Source of the DNA: Megalonaias nervosa
Lineage: Eukaryota; Mollusca; Bivalvia; Unionida; Unionidae
Direction: 5' to 3'
NCBI GenBank assembly: GCA_016617855.1
Contig: JAECUM010000819.1
Span: forward strand, 58,501 to 122,500
DNA: 64,000 nucleotides
Below, piece by piece: positions 12,611 through 24,075 of the stretch. The notes under the pieces are model-generated. The model was not told the origin of the DNA. It did not search any database and was given only the letters and a program-made list of their open reading frames with translations. Within the stretch, counting starts at the first letter, position 1. Each line of letters opens with the position of its first letter. Made by a program: the position numbers and the translations under genes.

Positions 12611-12718
12611 CTGCTCTGATACACCTGTGTGTCACGGGATCACAATGGAGACCGACAGCACATGCCGTATTAGATGGTACACCCAGAAAGATGCTGCTGA
12701 GGCAAAGCTGTCCTTCAT
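12611..12718 (-). CDS. IGFBP-like secreted protein A, exon 2
   Basis: A 35-codon exon that completes an IGFBP N-terminal-type fold: EGQLCLSSIFLGVP, then ACAVGLHCDPVTHRC. The acceptor is TTCATTACAG ending at 12,719 and the likely donor is GCAG|GTGTAAT at 12,610. The exon starts in the phase (two bases, AT) that fits the phase-1 donor of the cysteine-rich exons at 17,556-17,712 and 18,644-18,806. The join restores the family spacing C-x2-C-x4-5-G-x2-C. Secreted single IGFBP-domain proteins (SIBD type) are known from arthropods and molluscs, and a role in immunity or shell matrix would be inference only. If the donor is not used, the frame runs through the CT repeat and stops at 12,543. Confidence 0.65.
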
Positions 12719-14269
12719 CTGTAATGAAATTTTGCTCCATGAATTATAAGCATTATGAAAAAATAGACAAATTTGTAATCGCTGTAACTGTATTATATGC
12801 AGAAAAACTTTTTATCACACCCACAAGTGTCACTCTTAGCATTATATTTTCATTAGAACAATTTTAGATATATCAGTAGCCTGTCATATTTTATTATCTA
12901 TTTTAATAATTGGAAATATATGCAGTATAGTTTTGATTTTATTACTTTATCAGTAATATAATTATGAAAAGAGGAAAAAAATTCGTATGTCACGTTCGAG
13001 ATAAAAATTGCCATAAAATTTGCTTTCTACTTTAAATATCTTTTTCATTTTTGGTACACAAAATCGGATTTACCAATTAAGGATGAGTTTAGGAATAGGT
13101 GTGAGCACTTAGAGAATTCTTTAAATCCTAACACAAAACCTTGCGCGATTGGAAACCAAATTTCATTGCCCTTTCGACATACGAACACTTCGGCATATAA
13201 AAGCTGCGTATACCTTTTTTTTTTCAATACCACACAATACTCCATTAAAAAATTACCACCTTGGTTATTAATCTACCCCGAAATAACATTTACATTTAAT
13301 TTTTTCCATTACAAAAAGACTACTATCAATCCACTCGTCTTTCAGAGTAAATTCAATGAAACTGGACCTCACCCTATCGTGGCCACAAGTCCATGCATAC
13401 AAACTTTTCGAAAGCTGGAGGGAAGGTTGCAGTTGCCGTTCCAGCACTTCACTGCATCATCTCAAACCAGTTATCAAAGATGGGCTACGCGTTTTGCGTA
13501 GAAACTGTAGCCATACTTGACACAACCCAAAACGATAATGTCATAATTCCACACTGAAAGCCTTACAAAAGTTTACATCTGACAACCCTTAAATATGCCA
13601 CAATACCCGATTTATATACACGATTTGCTCAAAACAATCTGGAAAAGATGTTTGCGTGTCAAATTGGTATGGTGGGGCCGGTCAAGCAACCAGAGCTGTC
13701 CCTCTGTCACCCGTTTTTGGTTGAATATTCCAGAAACAGAATTCAAATATTATTAATCGAGATATTATACATGCTTGGCAAAAGGTTGGAATGAAAAACT
13801 CCGCAAACAAGATCTGAAACATGAAACCCATCTTTGAAGAGTTGTGTCCGTCATATAGAACAAATCGTAGAGATGCAGTGGCATTCGTCATCGCAAGCCG
13901 CGGGCGATAAATCATCATTAGTGGCACCATGCGCCAATATTTTCTTGTTTTTCATGAATATGTATAAGCCTAATTAACCAGTCACCGCGAGCATGAAGAA
14001 ATTTTACTCGCTATTGTGACCAAACTTGACCTTTCACGCTGTATGAATGAGCTAATCACAGTTACTCTTCCACACACAATAGCTTATTGATGGATAAAGC
14101 GGACCCTTTTATTGATGTGTAGGAGATTATTAAATTGTGTTGTTGATGACGTATTATAATAAACCGAGGGTATGTTCTATTTGTATTTACGTCTCTGTTT
14201 AAAATTTATTTAAATTTTAGTGATTATTTGTTGATTATGGGAGCTGGTGTTGAGAAGATATTTCTCATA
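12719..14269. other. Intron of IGFBP-like gene A; no other gene seen
   Basis: Lies between exon 1 (17,556-17,712) and exon 2 (12,611-12,718) of the minus-strand gene. ORFs at 13,045-13,501 show no domain. Confidence 0.45.
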
Positions 14270-14300
<31 letters not shown>

Positions 14301-14302
14301 CA
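14270..14302. repeat. (CATA)n microsatellite
   Basis: Eight tetranucleotide units. Confidence 0.85.
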
Positions 14303-14634
14303 TCAGATCCTCGGAACTTAGATGCGAAAAATATTCCTCATGCTGTTTCCTGCGCGCCGAAAGAGGCAACACGTGGAGACGACCTTTATACCGTAGGAAT
14401 GCGTCCTGTGATGATTTTCCATCTCAAAATGTCTTATATGTTTTAAAGAGTGTGGTTTATACCAGAAATTTGCCCTTGGGCGTTAAGAATTTCATCCACT
14501 TTTCTTTGTCTTTGTTTTGTCTGCCATTTGGGGGTATATAGATTTACTAAAATGAGTTTTACGTGTACAGGTTTGTTATTTACTGTTTACAAGTTCCAGT
14601 GACTTTGATTTCTTTTACCTCAGCATCCCTGTCC

Positions 14635-15420
14635 AAAATGACAAGCATGCAAGCCTTACGTATGCAATGTACGCACATTCATGCCAATCCCTGCCAAAAT
14701 GACAAGCATGCAAGCCTTACGTATGCAATGTACGCACATTCATGCCAATCCCTGCCCAAAATGACAAGCATGCAAGCCTTACGTATGCGATGTACGCACA
14801 TTCATGACAATCCCTGCCCAAAATGACAAGCATGCAAGCCTTACGTATGCGATGTACGCACATTCATGACAATCCCTGCCCAAAATGACAAGCATGCAAG
14901 CCTTACGTATGCGATGTACACACATTCATGCCAATCCCTGCCCAAAATGACAAGCATGCAAGCCTTACGTATGCAACGTACGCACATTCATGCCAATCTC
15001 TGCCCAAAATGACAAGCATGCAAGCCTTACGTATGCAGTGTACGCACATTCATGCCAATCCCTGCCCAAAATGACAATCATGCAAGCCTTACGTATGCAA
15101 TGTACGCACATTCATGCCAATCCCTGCCCAAAATGACAAGCATGCAAGCCTTACGTATGCAATATACGCACATTCATGACAATCCTTGCCCAAAATGACA
15201 AGCATGCAAGCCTTACGTATGCAATGTACGCACATTCATGCCAATCTCTGCCCAAAATGACAAGCATGCAAGCCTTACGTATGCAGTGTACGCACATTCA
15301 TGCCAATCCCTGCCCAAAATGACAAGCATGCAAGCCTTACGTATGCAATGTACACACATTCATCCTGCCCAAAATGACGAGCATGCAAGCCTTACGTATG
15401 CAATGTACGCACATTCATGA
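14635..15420. repeat. 62-bp tandem repeat, 13 copies
   Basis: Highly uniform array of 62-bp units (AAAATGACAAGCATGCAAGC, then CTTACGTATGCAATGTACGC). The first unit is 61 bp and the next to last is shortened. Copies differ at a few positions (GCAATG, GCGATG, GCAGTG, GCAACG), which gives a mosaic typical of ongoing unequal exchange. It lies in the putative 4.8-kb intron of IGFBP-like gene A. Confidence 0.92.
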
Positions 15421-15955
15421 CTGGAAGAACTACTGATCTTCTGACTTAGATGTATAAACTTTTGACCGTAAGAGTCCAAGATTGGTCCTTTGTTTGGTTA
15501 CAAGAAACATTTGAAAAGTGGTTCAAACTTATGGCTGAAAAGATACCATCTTACACTAGGGTATTGGAAAGCAGATGGAAAAGAACATATAGATAATATC
15601 ATACAATCCGAAATACGGAGGGATGTCAAATATATGGTGCTTGATTTAACTCTAGAGTTCTCCGGTTGTTTAAAAATACGTTAATGTCTTTATATCAAGT
15701 GCTAAACGCACATTTGATAACGTGCTTCACAAAATACTAATCCTTGACTCATGAAAGTCTCCACTGAGCATGTCTGAAATATATATTAGATACTATAATC
15801 TATAGAACCATCAAGTCAGATACATCAAAGCTTATCTTTTAATAACTACATTTTTTTCTTGAGGACCACACCACAAATAAGGAGAGTTTTAATTTTTCAA
15901 AATTCCGCAATTAAAATATGAATTTGAAAGATAAACTGCACTTCCAGCTATGAAC

Positions 15956-15959
<4 letters not shown>
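15421..15959. other. No gene seen
   Basis: A 64-codon plus-strand ORF at 15,490-15,684 has a protein-like composition but no recognised domain. It may be a transposon remnant. Confidence 0.4.
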
Positions 15960-16029
<70 letters not shown>

Positions 16030-16030
16030 G
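15960..16030. repeat. (TA)n(CA)n microsatellite
   Basis: About 26 TA units passing into CA units. Confidence 0.9.
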
Positions 16031-16992
16031 CACACAAATGCATAATTTTAAGGACCATACTTTATAGGAAACTGGTTTTTTTATTCTTTATAACTTTGAT
16101 CGATACCATAGTCTCCCATTGCCTACGTGGACGCCCCTACCCCCGCCTCATTTCAGAGTGGAAGGAGCTTGAAGGAGCAGGTTATAAGAGCTAAGACCCA
16201 GCGAGATAAGACATGGAAACTGTGACTTTTAATCATGTCTTCGTATGGGAAAGTAGCCTGGTTATCTTGAACCGGATAACACACGGGAATTGTACATGCG
16301 TACTAGGATTTTAAAAGCGTTTCATACATCTAATACAAAGCTATAGAAATTCTTAGATATGGTTCATACGGCTCTAAAATTCTTAGTAGTAAAATTGTTG
16401 GCATTGCGAGGGTTCGAAGCGTACAGAGCTGGAGGGGGACCAGTGGTCTTTAGTGGCTCCCCTACTTGGTTACAGATAAATACTTTTATGTCAGTTTACA
16501 AACTCCCCCTCCCTCTATATACGTTTTGTGAAGACTAGTCCCCATTATGCTAACGTTAAGGTGAAAATACTATGAACATTTCAGCTGCAAAATAAAAAAG
16601 CCTGCGACGGAGCAACTTCATAAATATTCTCTAATTTTGTGCTTACGTGAGAATATAATAAACAAACGTATCTCTTGAGAAATTTCAAAAGCTTTTCTAA
16701 TTAACATGGACAATTACAATTCCTGATATACAGACCACTGAATAATTATCGTTTGATAACTAATTTTAATTTTAATAATACCTTTTTTTGATATAAAGCT
16801 TTCTTTATTTTCTATAACCTGCCAATGTAAATTTATTATTGCTGTGTTCAAGCCGGAACTGGTAGAAGTGCATATACAAGTTGTGAGCTTCACAGCATTC
16901 ATGTCTGTCAAAATGTGAAATTAAGATGAGATGAAGTAGATGCAAAATACCACATACCATTGACAACAACATTTAAAAAAAATACATTCTAA

Positions 16993-16995
<3 letters not shown>
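16031..16995. other. No gene seen
   Basis: Unique intronic or intergenic sequence with no supported feature. Confidence 0.5.

Positions 16996-17026
<31 letters not shown>
16996..17026. repeat. (ATG)n microsatellite
   Basis: Ten ATG units followed by TTG/TTA-rich sequence. The poly-Met/poly-Leu ORF here is an artefact. Confidence 0.9.
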
Positions 17027-17555
17027 GCGGTGATGATTGTGTTGTTATTATCATTGTTATTATTGTTGCTGTTGTTGTTGGTTCATAGTTTTAGTTGCTG
17101 TGTGTTAGTGGTTACAGTAGTAGTTGCTTCTAGTGCTGAGGTTATTATAGTTGTTAAAGACATAATGGTGGGAAATAATTATTATAATCAAGTGGCATCA
17201 TTTACCTGTGAGAATTGTATTGACTCCAATGAGAGAAAACAGATTAGCACATGTAACTTGGTCGTCTGAGTGATTACAACACGAATATTTTTAAAAAATT
17301 GTTAAATCTTCTATCAAAAACCAGGAAGAGGTGTTCATTTCACAGCAGAACGTCAAAACCTCAACTGAAGAACGGAGATTATTTTGTCTGTAAATAACAA
17401 TCCCTATAGGTAAAATGTTCAACAGCAACAACAAAATAAAGTGATTTGAACTATTGACCTCTCCACCTTTTCAGGAAACCGAGCTTCTCTACAATACACG
17501 TTTATGTCTGATAAAAAATGCAATAAAAATATTTTCATTCCATAATATACTTCAC

Positions 17556-17712
17556 CTAATTCTGTTACACACTTCTCGCAACAGCCGCAAGTTGTCCTGA
17601 CTATGATTCCATTGCATGACATTATATTGGGGCAAGTAACAGTTTCACAGTAATTAGGACATATATAGAACCCTTGAACCGTCGCTACTATCGCGAGTAT
17701 TAGCCAAGTCAT
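17556..17712 (-). CDS. IGFBP-like secreted protein A, exon 1
   Basis: Encodes a signal peptide and the first half of a cysteine-rich domain. The likely start is the ATG at 17,712 (MTWLILAIVATVQG, a typical signal peptide), with in-frame alternatives upstream at 17,730 and 17,757. The mature part contains CPNYCETVTCPNIMSCNG, then TCGCCEKC, which is the IGFBP N-terminal pattern with the CGCC core. The exon ends in phase 1 at TTA G|GTGAAG. The paralogous exon 1 kb upstream ends at exactly the homologous base. The natural partner is the exon at 12,611-12,718. The product would be extracellular. IGFBP-domain assignment rests on cysteine spacing, and hormone binding is not implied. Confidence 0.7.
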
Positions 17713-17920
17713 CTTCGATTTGTTCGTCATCAGGAGACGGGGGCTGTCTTTCAGCATTTTTGCAACGGAAAATCCAGGTAAACCATATAGACTTGGAATG
17801 TCTTTCAGAATATTTGTAACTGAGAATCCAGGTAATCAGCTGATAGGCGCTCCTTTTCTTCTCATAAGTGCCGATGACGTTAGTAGGGAAGATAAAAATT
17901 AGGTGAAATTTGATCACACA

Positions 17921-17926
17921 TTTATT
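17921..17926 (-). terminator. Poly(A) signal of IGFBP-like gene B
   Basis: AATAAA on the minus strand, 53 bases after the stop codon of the candidate terminal exon at 17,979-18,111. It fits the usual spacing of a eukaryotic polyadenylation signal. Confidence 0.4.
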
Positions 17927-17978
17927 TCAAGTTTAATTCAATGTATGTCAAGAGTGCTTGGAAAAAATTGCTGAAAAT

Positions 17979-18111
17979 CTAAATTTCTTTTCTGGAAGCA
18001 CAAACATCAAGATATGATTGAATACTAGCGCCTAGTCTGCTCAGCACTTTGACACAGCGTTTATGTAACCCGTCCCCTCTTCCATTCCTCCCGACGGCAC
18101 AACTGTTCTTG
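17979..18111 (-). CDS. IGFBP-like protein B, candidate last exon
   Basis: Open segment with an upstream acceptor (CATTTTAG at 18,112). It encodes NSCAVGRNGRGDGLHKRC followed by a 25-residue tail with one more cysteine, then a TAG stop at 17,979. The pattern CAVG...H-x-RC matches CAVGLHCDPVTHRC of exon 2 of gene A, so I read it as the diverged second exon of gene B. Weakness: with this acceptor the phase does not match the phase-1 donor of exon 1B, so the true acceptor may be different (the frame is open up to 18,209) or a small exon is missing. An AATAAA lies 53 bases after the stop. Confidence 0.4.
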
Positions 18112-18643
18112 CTAAAATGATATACTTGCAACCATTCCAGATTAAATAATAACATTTTATAGATAGAAATAATTAAGTTTTTGACCAAAATTATCCTGCC
18201 TTGATGCATTTTAAATTTATTTTATGGCAAGCATTACTTTTGTATCAATGAATATTAAGCGCGTGACTGAATTTTCATTTGTAAAAAGCAGTTTTAAAGG
18301 AAGAAAAAAACTTTCTACGCTGTTTAATGCAACCGATTCTCGTATCTTCTTATATCTGTGCAAGAGCTAGCATTATATTCTAAAAAAGGAGTATCAAACA
18401 CACTAGAACCCAATCTTGAGAGCTAGAGATTAAAGAAATTCTTTCAGTGTGAACAGAATGTACGCTGCATTAAAAAGGCATTGATAAAAACATTGAAATA
18501 TTTAGCAGTGATAAATAAATTAGAATTTTATCAAATATCAATAAAACACTGGTTTTAAAAATATGAAATTTTCACATTAATCAGTGTTTTGTTAATCTCT
18601 TTTCGTCCTGAATGGGTTATCAATCTAATGCATGAATTCTTAC

Positions 18644-18806
18644 TTATAACGGTGGCACAAATGTCACAACATCCACAGAATCCCTTCTGAAGAACACCAT
18701 TGCAGGTGGAAACATCTGGGCAGTCAACACTATTACAATAGTTCGGTGGGCATACAATGGCCTGCGTGTAGACCAGAATGGCTGCGAATAACAAAAATTG
18801 AAACAT
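18644..18806 (-). CDS. IGFBP-like secreted protein B, exon 1
   Basis: Paralogue of the exon at 17,556-17,712. It starts at 18,806 with a hydrophobic signal peptide (MFQFLLFAAILVYTQA) and continues CPPNYCNSVDCPDVSTCNG, then FCGCCDIC. It ends in phase 1 at ATA A|GTAAGA, the same position relative to the last cysteines as exon 1A. The two exons share the cysteine frame and NYC/SC-NG motifs but differ elsewhere, so they are old duplicates rather than an assembly repeat. They may be two genes in tandem or two alternative first exons for the exon at 12,611. Confidence 0.7.
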
Positions 18807-19197
18807 TCTGTATAAACGTTGTACAATGTAAACGGTAAGAAAATACAAGTTTGAGTGTAAAAAAAGTATCAACTGTTGATCTGCTACCAATTAAACCAGG
18901 TTATATATTGGCACTTAACCCATGGGATGTTCGAGATAAGCATATCTAGACGTCACGAGACCAATATTACTCATGCCAGGATGGGTAGTTTCTTAGATAA
19001 ATTAATACCGTACCTATGGTGGCAGAACTTTCCGTATGTGAATTTTTCAGACAATGTCATATGTTTATCTAACATTCAATAGGAGAGGCTAGAGCAAGGT
19101 GATAGTATGAGAATGAGTTTTGTTTGGGACATATTTAAATTGTAACAAATCTGTAAATGTAAATTTCATTGCAGCAGTATATATGCCATTTTTATTG

Positions 19198-19199
<2 letters not shown>
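18807..19199. other. Upstream region of IGFBP-like gene B; no gene seen
   Basis: AT-rich, no recognised promoter motif. Confidence 0.4.

Positions 19200-19236
<37 letters not shown>
19200..19236. repeat. (CA)n microsatellite
   Basis: About 18 CA units. Confidence 0.9.
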
Positions 19237-19238
<2 letters not shown>

Positions 19239-20619
19239 TGTAACGAACGTTTTAAACAATCTGTAAAAACTAAAAAAAGACCGTAATATTTCCAGACAAG
19301 AAAGATATAGAAAAGCGAAAAACAGAAGTATAAAGATGCAAGGAATGTAACAAAAAAGACACGTTAGAAACTCCTATATGCTGCAGTTGATTCTGTTGTA
19401 ACATAGAAATATATGGTAGACGAAACCACGAAAATAAAGGCTTATAAACATATATTAAGTAATCGCGAAGTATAAGAGTCAAAGTGCTGGCCTAAATTTT
19501 CTGATGGAACTTACATTGAAGTAATGTTTAGTGAGGTGAATTCTTTATGGACCATACTGAAATTTAAATATAAGTGAAATTGATGTGATCCATTAATTTA
19601 TTCACTGAGAGAGGAAGGAAATCAGTCGTAAAATTGATAAACAACGTATATTAATTATAACTGACCTGTTTCTAACTCTGCTCCATAAACAATTTAAATG
19701 ATGTTTCTTTCTAACATGTTTGCTTAACCATTATATATGACAAGAACATAATGTCCCGTGGAGATAAAACTAGAAAAGGACGTACCTAATGATAGGGTTA
19801 ATGCGAGAAACGTCGTTTTTGTAATTACTACTAATGATGAGGCGAGACAATGGAGAGACATTGAAGTGAAAGTCGATGACAAGAACAAATAAATAATTTT
19901 GAAAGTTTAATAGAAGTTAGGGGAGTCTACAGAATTTTGTATTTAGAAATCAACATGTTTAAAATTCAGAGATTTGTGGGTAAGTTTATCGACCTAAAAG
20001 ATAACCAGACCTACATAAATTTCAAGAATAAATATCATTTATGCCGATTATTTTGAATACATCTATTGGTCATGTCACAAGACAATCAAAATAAAATTTA
20101 GTCATTGATTTCAATAGATGAATACATTTTTCACGTGTGATATAATTATGAGATTGACTAATACTCACGAAATTATGGAGAACTTCTGAGAATTGAATAT
20201 TAAAATTCCTATCATTAGAATATAATATGCAGGGGAAAGCATGTGAATATGCTAAGAGTTTCAGATATAGCGAACTATGAAGTTTCAAATTCTCATATAT
20301 TAGGCATTAAAGGTAATCAACAATTGATAGAAAATGATGTGACATCACATAGAAATAAGTATATGTGTGATAAAAGTCTTTATTACATACCCATTTAGTT
20401 TTTCATCCTTGTTATGGCGTTCAATACAGCTTTTCTATCCGCACTTCGTATCACTGACCCAGATTAGAGCTATTTAGGTACCTTCATTAAATAATTTTAG
20501 ACTAAGTGAATCGAACTTTTATAAATAAAAGTCGTTTTGAATTTGATTCAAAGAGTTAAGTTAAAAATATTTAGGTAGTGTATGCAATAAATATAAAATG
20601 CGTTCGTGTTATGTACTGA
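19237..20619. other. No gene seen
   Basis: AT-rich unique sequence. Minus-strand ORFs of about 70 codons are featureless. Confidence 0.5.
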
Positions 20620-20800
20620 GTCGAGGGAAAGAACTCGTTTGATATGGCTCATGAATACATGTCGACCAGACGGCCTTGACGTATCCCTACATCATTAAGC
20701 CGACTCAAAAGAAAATACTTTTAAAGTCTTGTGAATACGTAGCTTTCGGTCTATTGATGTATTTAATGCAGTCTTTAGCTTATGTAGGGAACATACGTGA
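20620..20800 (+). mobile_element. Dispersed repeat, copy 1
   Basis: About 180 bp related to 60,105-60,270. Shared words are GGGAAAGAACTCGTTT, ACATGTC...GGCCT and a CCTAC.TC block, then AAGAAAA and TGAATACGTAG/GTCTACGTG-like sequence. Family unknown. Two copies about 40 kb apart show that it is interspersed. Confidence 0.5.
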
Positions 20801-20998
20801 AATGTTACCTAAAGCGAATTATATAAAAGTAACGTGCATATGTTGAAACTGAATGTTTCAACCTTGGCTAATCTTGAGGCAATAATTTTACCTACGGATC
20901 CTGCTGTTCATTCAAACTAGGAAAGTAAAAATGCTTCATTGTTGAAAGAATTAACACATTTACCTAATATTTGGTTGTCATATTTTTCGAACTTGACA

Positions 20999-21003
<5 letters not shown>

Positions 21004-21053
<50 letters not shown>
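21004..21053. repeat. (GA)n microsatellite
   Basis: 25 GA units. Confidence 0.9.
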
Positions 21054-21055
<2 letters not shown>

Positions 21056-22338
21056 TGTTCGTTTAGATCAACAACTAAATTTATCTTCTGCATTCTGTAT
21101 CCGACTCACACTTAACTGACAGGTCTTTCTCTTGGTTTTTTCGTCAACGTCTTTTGCAATAGATGAGAGAGACTGGTGACCGTGCTGTGATGAACATATG
21201 ACTTACGTCTTCATGAGAGAGAGCAGAAACTTTGTTTATTAAGGAAGAGCCTCCCTGGAGCTGTATTTTTTTATCACATGTTCGCCCTTTGTGTTATTAA
21301 CATTGAAACGCAATGCATTTTTGATCTAAAACATGGTAATGGTGCCATCAAATTGGAAAATTTTAGTTGCTATTATTTATTCGAACCACTGAGTGCCTGA
21401 CACAATAAATCTGGAACATAGCACTTCTTATTGTTGCTTTTGTGTGTACACCTATATGCATTTTGAACGGGCATATTGCCAGTTGCTGCAAAAATCAATG
21501 TAAGCTTTCTTGCTTCACTACCTCTGGACAAAATGTTACAAGTTTTACCGACCAAAGCAACTACTTGTTTTAAATACCATTCATTAGTCAACATTGCTGT
21601 CTAAAATGTGTCAGTTTTTTTTCATTAATAGTTAGTTTTCTAAATTTAAATATTTACTTAAATTTCTATTACAATTTAATTTATCAGTGTTTGATATTTG
21701 TAGCATATTCTTAGATAGAACTTATCTTAAATTACAATAAAATTTTTAATGCATTGAAAAAATTACTATAATTAAGGAAGATATAATATTATTTAGTTTT
21801 GGTTTCTCAAGAGCACTTGGCCCAAAAAATGCACCCTGTGCAACACCAGCGCTACATTCTCCCTGACAGATGTCACACTCCGATTTCGATGAAATTCAAA
21901 AAGACATAGGTGTTGCATGTAAATATAAATGTTTCACTAAACTGGCTACAAATAATTGGACCTAATAAGACTCTAGTCACAATTATTACTTTCGGTTCAT
22001 TACTCAAGAATGTAGTCCCAGTCTATTTTTAGAGCATTTTATTGCTGTCTCATTTTTATGGTGATACAAGAGTTAGATTTAAGCAGTCTTGGTATTAATC
22101 ATTTGTCAATGGATTAAATTGAGTAATGATGCCGTCAGATTTGTAGTAGCAGTAGTAGTTTATTCAATCCAATTATTTCCAAGACGCTATTATATGCACT
22201 TGCGGAAATTAAATAAATGGGCGTTTTCTGCTGATTCCTATTATATATCAAATGGGGTTTTTTGGAAAGGATGGTATGAAAGAAAAATACGTATTAATTA
22301 CAGATTAATACGTAATGGTATTTATTCCAGTGCACAAT
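21054..22338. other. No gene seen
   Basis: Unique AT-rich sequence. Nothing supported. Confidence 0.5.
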
Positions 22339-22352
22339 CCCCCCCCCCCCCC
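22339..22352. repeat. C14 homopolymer
   Basis: Run of 14 cytosines. Confidence 0.85.
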
Positions 22353-22849
22353 GACTTATTACCGACATCATTACTGTTTCATACCCAGTTAAATTACATG
22401 GTATTTATCCCTTAAGCTTTTGTATGTTTAGTCGTTAATATAATGAAGAAATAGCTCTAGATTTCTTTTTTTGTTGTTGTTGTAGAAATTCGTGTCATAT
22501 TATTGCATTTATGTCCCAAGATTTTTTAAATGTTGCATTTAGTAACTCGAAAATTAAGGATAATTCGTTGTAAATATACAGATACACAAAATAGTATTTT
22601 ATTTTTATGAAGTTTGTATTCCTGAACCCTTGCATCGAAAAAAGCCTAGGTCATATGGTACTGAGCTTCAAGCTGATATTGCACCATTTGTCTCGTAAGA
22701 ACGTAAAGATAGAATTGAACCTTAAAAAGACGTACACCAGTTTTATATTAATTTTAGAACAATTAAGCATGAAAATCAGTATAATTTCTGGTGTGAAAAA
22801 TGTCCAAAATGTTTTATATCATTCATAAGGAGAATTTACATATATTCAT

Positions 22850-23095
22850 GGGGGCCCCCGGGTGGCCAAGTGGTCTAAAGTGCTCATCATTACAGTTCAC
22901 TGCCCTCTCTCCTCTTTCTGCGTAGGTTCGAGTCTCTGGCTCGGCCAATGTGGGTACGTGAGAAAACCCGCCAGTAGCTTCCCGTGGGTAGGTGGTTCTT
23001 CCCGGGGTTTCATGGGTTCTTCTTCCGCATCTATGGTAGACTGTCTCGTCCAGTTTGACGATCCACAAGCACATATACAATAAGTATATACAATT
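22850..23095 (+). mobile_element. tRNA-derived SINE, second family
   Basis: Starts at CCCCCGGGTGGCCAAGTGGT with an A box (GTGGCCAAGTGGTCTAAAG) and a B box (GGTTCGAGTCT). It is followed by a body with GTGAGAAAACCCGCCAGTAG and CCCGTGGGTAGGTGGTTCTT and ends in an AT-rich tail with the word ATATACAA repeated. The body is different from the SINE at 1606, so this is a separate family. I do not name it. Confidence 0.65.
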
Positions 23096-23202
23096 TAAGT
23101 TTTAAGATAATAGAAGACAGGTTTATAACATTTAGAATCCAGCTACCAAACACCGGGCTCCGTCCTCTAAACTATCTTTTACTCCACGTGGTCATTCTTA
23201 TT

Positions 23203-23208
<6 letters not shown>

Positions 23209-23275
<67 letters not shown>
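23209..23275. repeat. C9(TC)n(AC)n microsatellite
   Basis: A C run followed by about 14 TC and 16 AC units. Confidence 0.9.
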
Positions 23276-23276
<1 letters not shown>

Positions 23277-23762
23277 GAATAGTGATGCGCAAAAGATTTG
23301 TACTAATCAGCATCAGGAGACAGTATAATGATAAGCAATAATGAGATCGATAATGATAAATATAAGCAACCCTTTGAAGGTTAAAACTGACATGCAACAT
23401 GCAAATTATTATCTGTTGATAGCATGTTGCCGTGCGGAGTTCTTTTGGGTAAGATCAATTACTGCTAAATATTCTGTTTTCACTTTTTCAAAAAATTATT
23501 TGACACATTTTTTGCTTTACATGTAGAGAAAAATTCATGAGACTGCAATATAATCCCTTTCTCTGATAAATACTTCTTCGATAACCATACTGCATTGCTA
23601 TATTTTTGTGCCGTTTTATTGTCAGCTGGAGACAGAAATCTTGTATTCAGCAGAGGATACTGTGAAGTTGCGTACTGAAGTTATTCATCAAATGGGAAAG
23701 ATACAATGTATTGTTAATTTTGTCATCACTCCATTATCGTTTTGACCACTTTAGTAAAATAA

Positions 23763-23773
23763 TGTGTGTGTGT

Positions 23774-23808
<35 letters not shown>
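23763..23808. repeat. (TG)n microsatellite
   Basis: About 22 TG units with one interruption, at the 3' tail side of the inverted SINE. Confidence 0.85.
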
Positions 23809-23809
<1 letters not shown>

Positions 23810-23814
23810 AACGT

Positions 23815-24075
23815 AGCTTTAACGCTTTTTTAAGTCGTAATGCTACGATGTCTGCAGTGTGAAAGTTTATAGTGGCATCATGCCACAGACATGTAGCATG
23901 ATGTCCCACAAAGTCACATTATCCAGACACCAGGTCAACCAGTCCTAGCAATAACTTCTTAATACTGAGCGCCAAGCGAGGCAGCTGCTAATGCCATTCT
24001 TATAAGTCTTTGGTGTGATGAGGCCTGCTACCTCCCGCATCAGAAGCGGACGCTCTAACCACTTAGGCCACGGGA
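23815..24075 (-). mobile_element. tRNA-derived SINE, RUDI-like, inverted copy
   Basis: Reverse complement of the SINE at 1606-1886. The head lies at 24,045-24,075 (GGCCTAAGTGGTTAGAGCGT on the minus strand). The body shares CAGACATCGTAGCAT, GATAATGTGACTT and the CATGATGCCAC block. It has drifted more than the first copy. Confidence 0.75.

Noticed and set aside
16997..17269. 90-codon ORF starting with ten methionines
   Set aside because: It is a translation of the ATG microsatellite and a T-rich tract with no domain.
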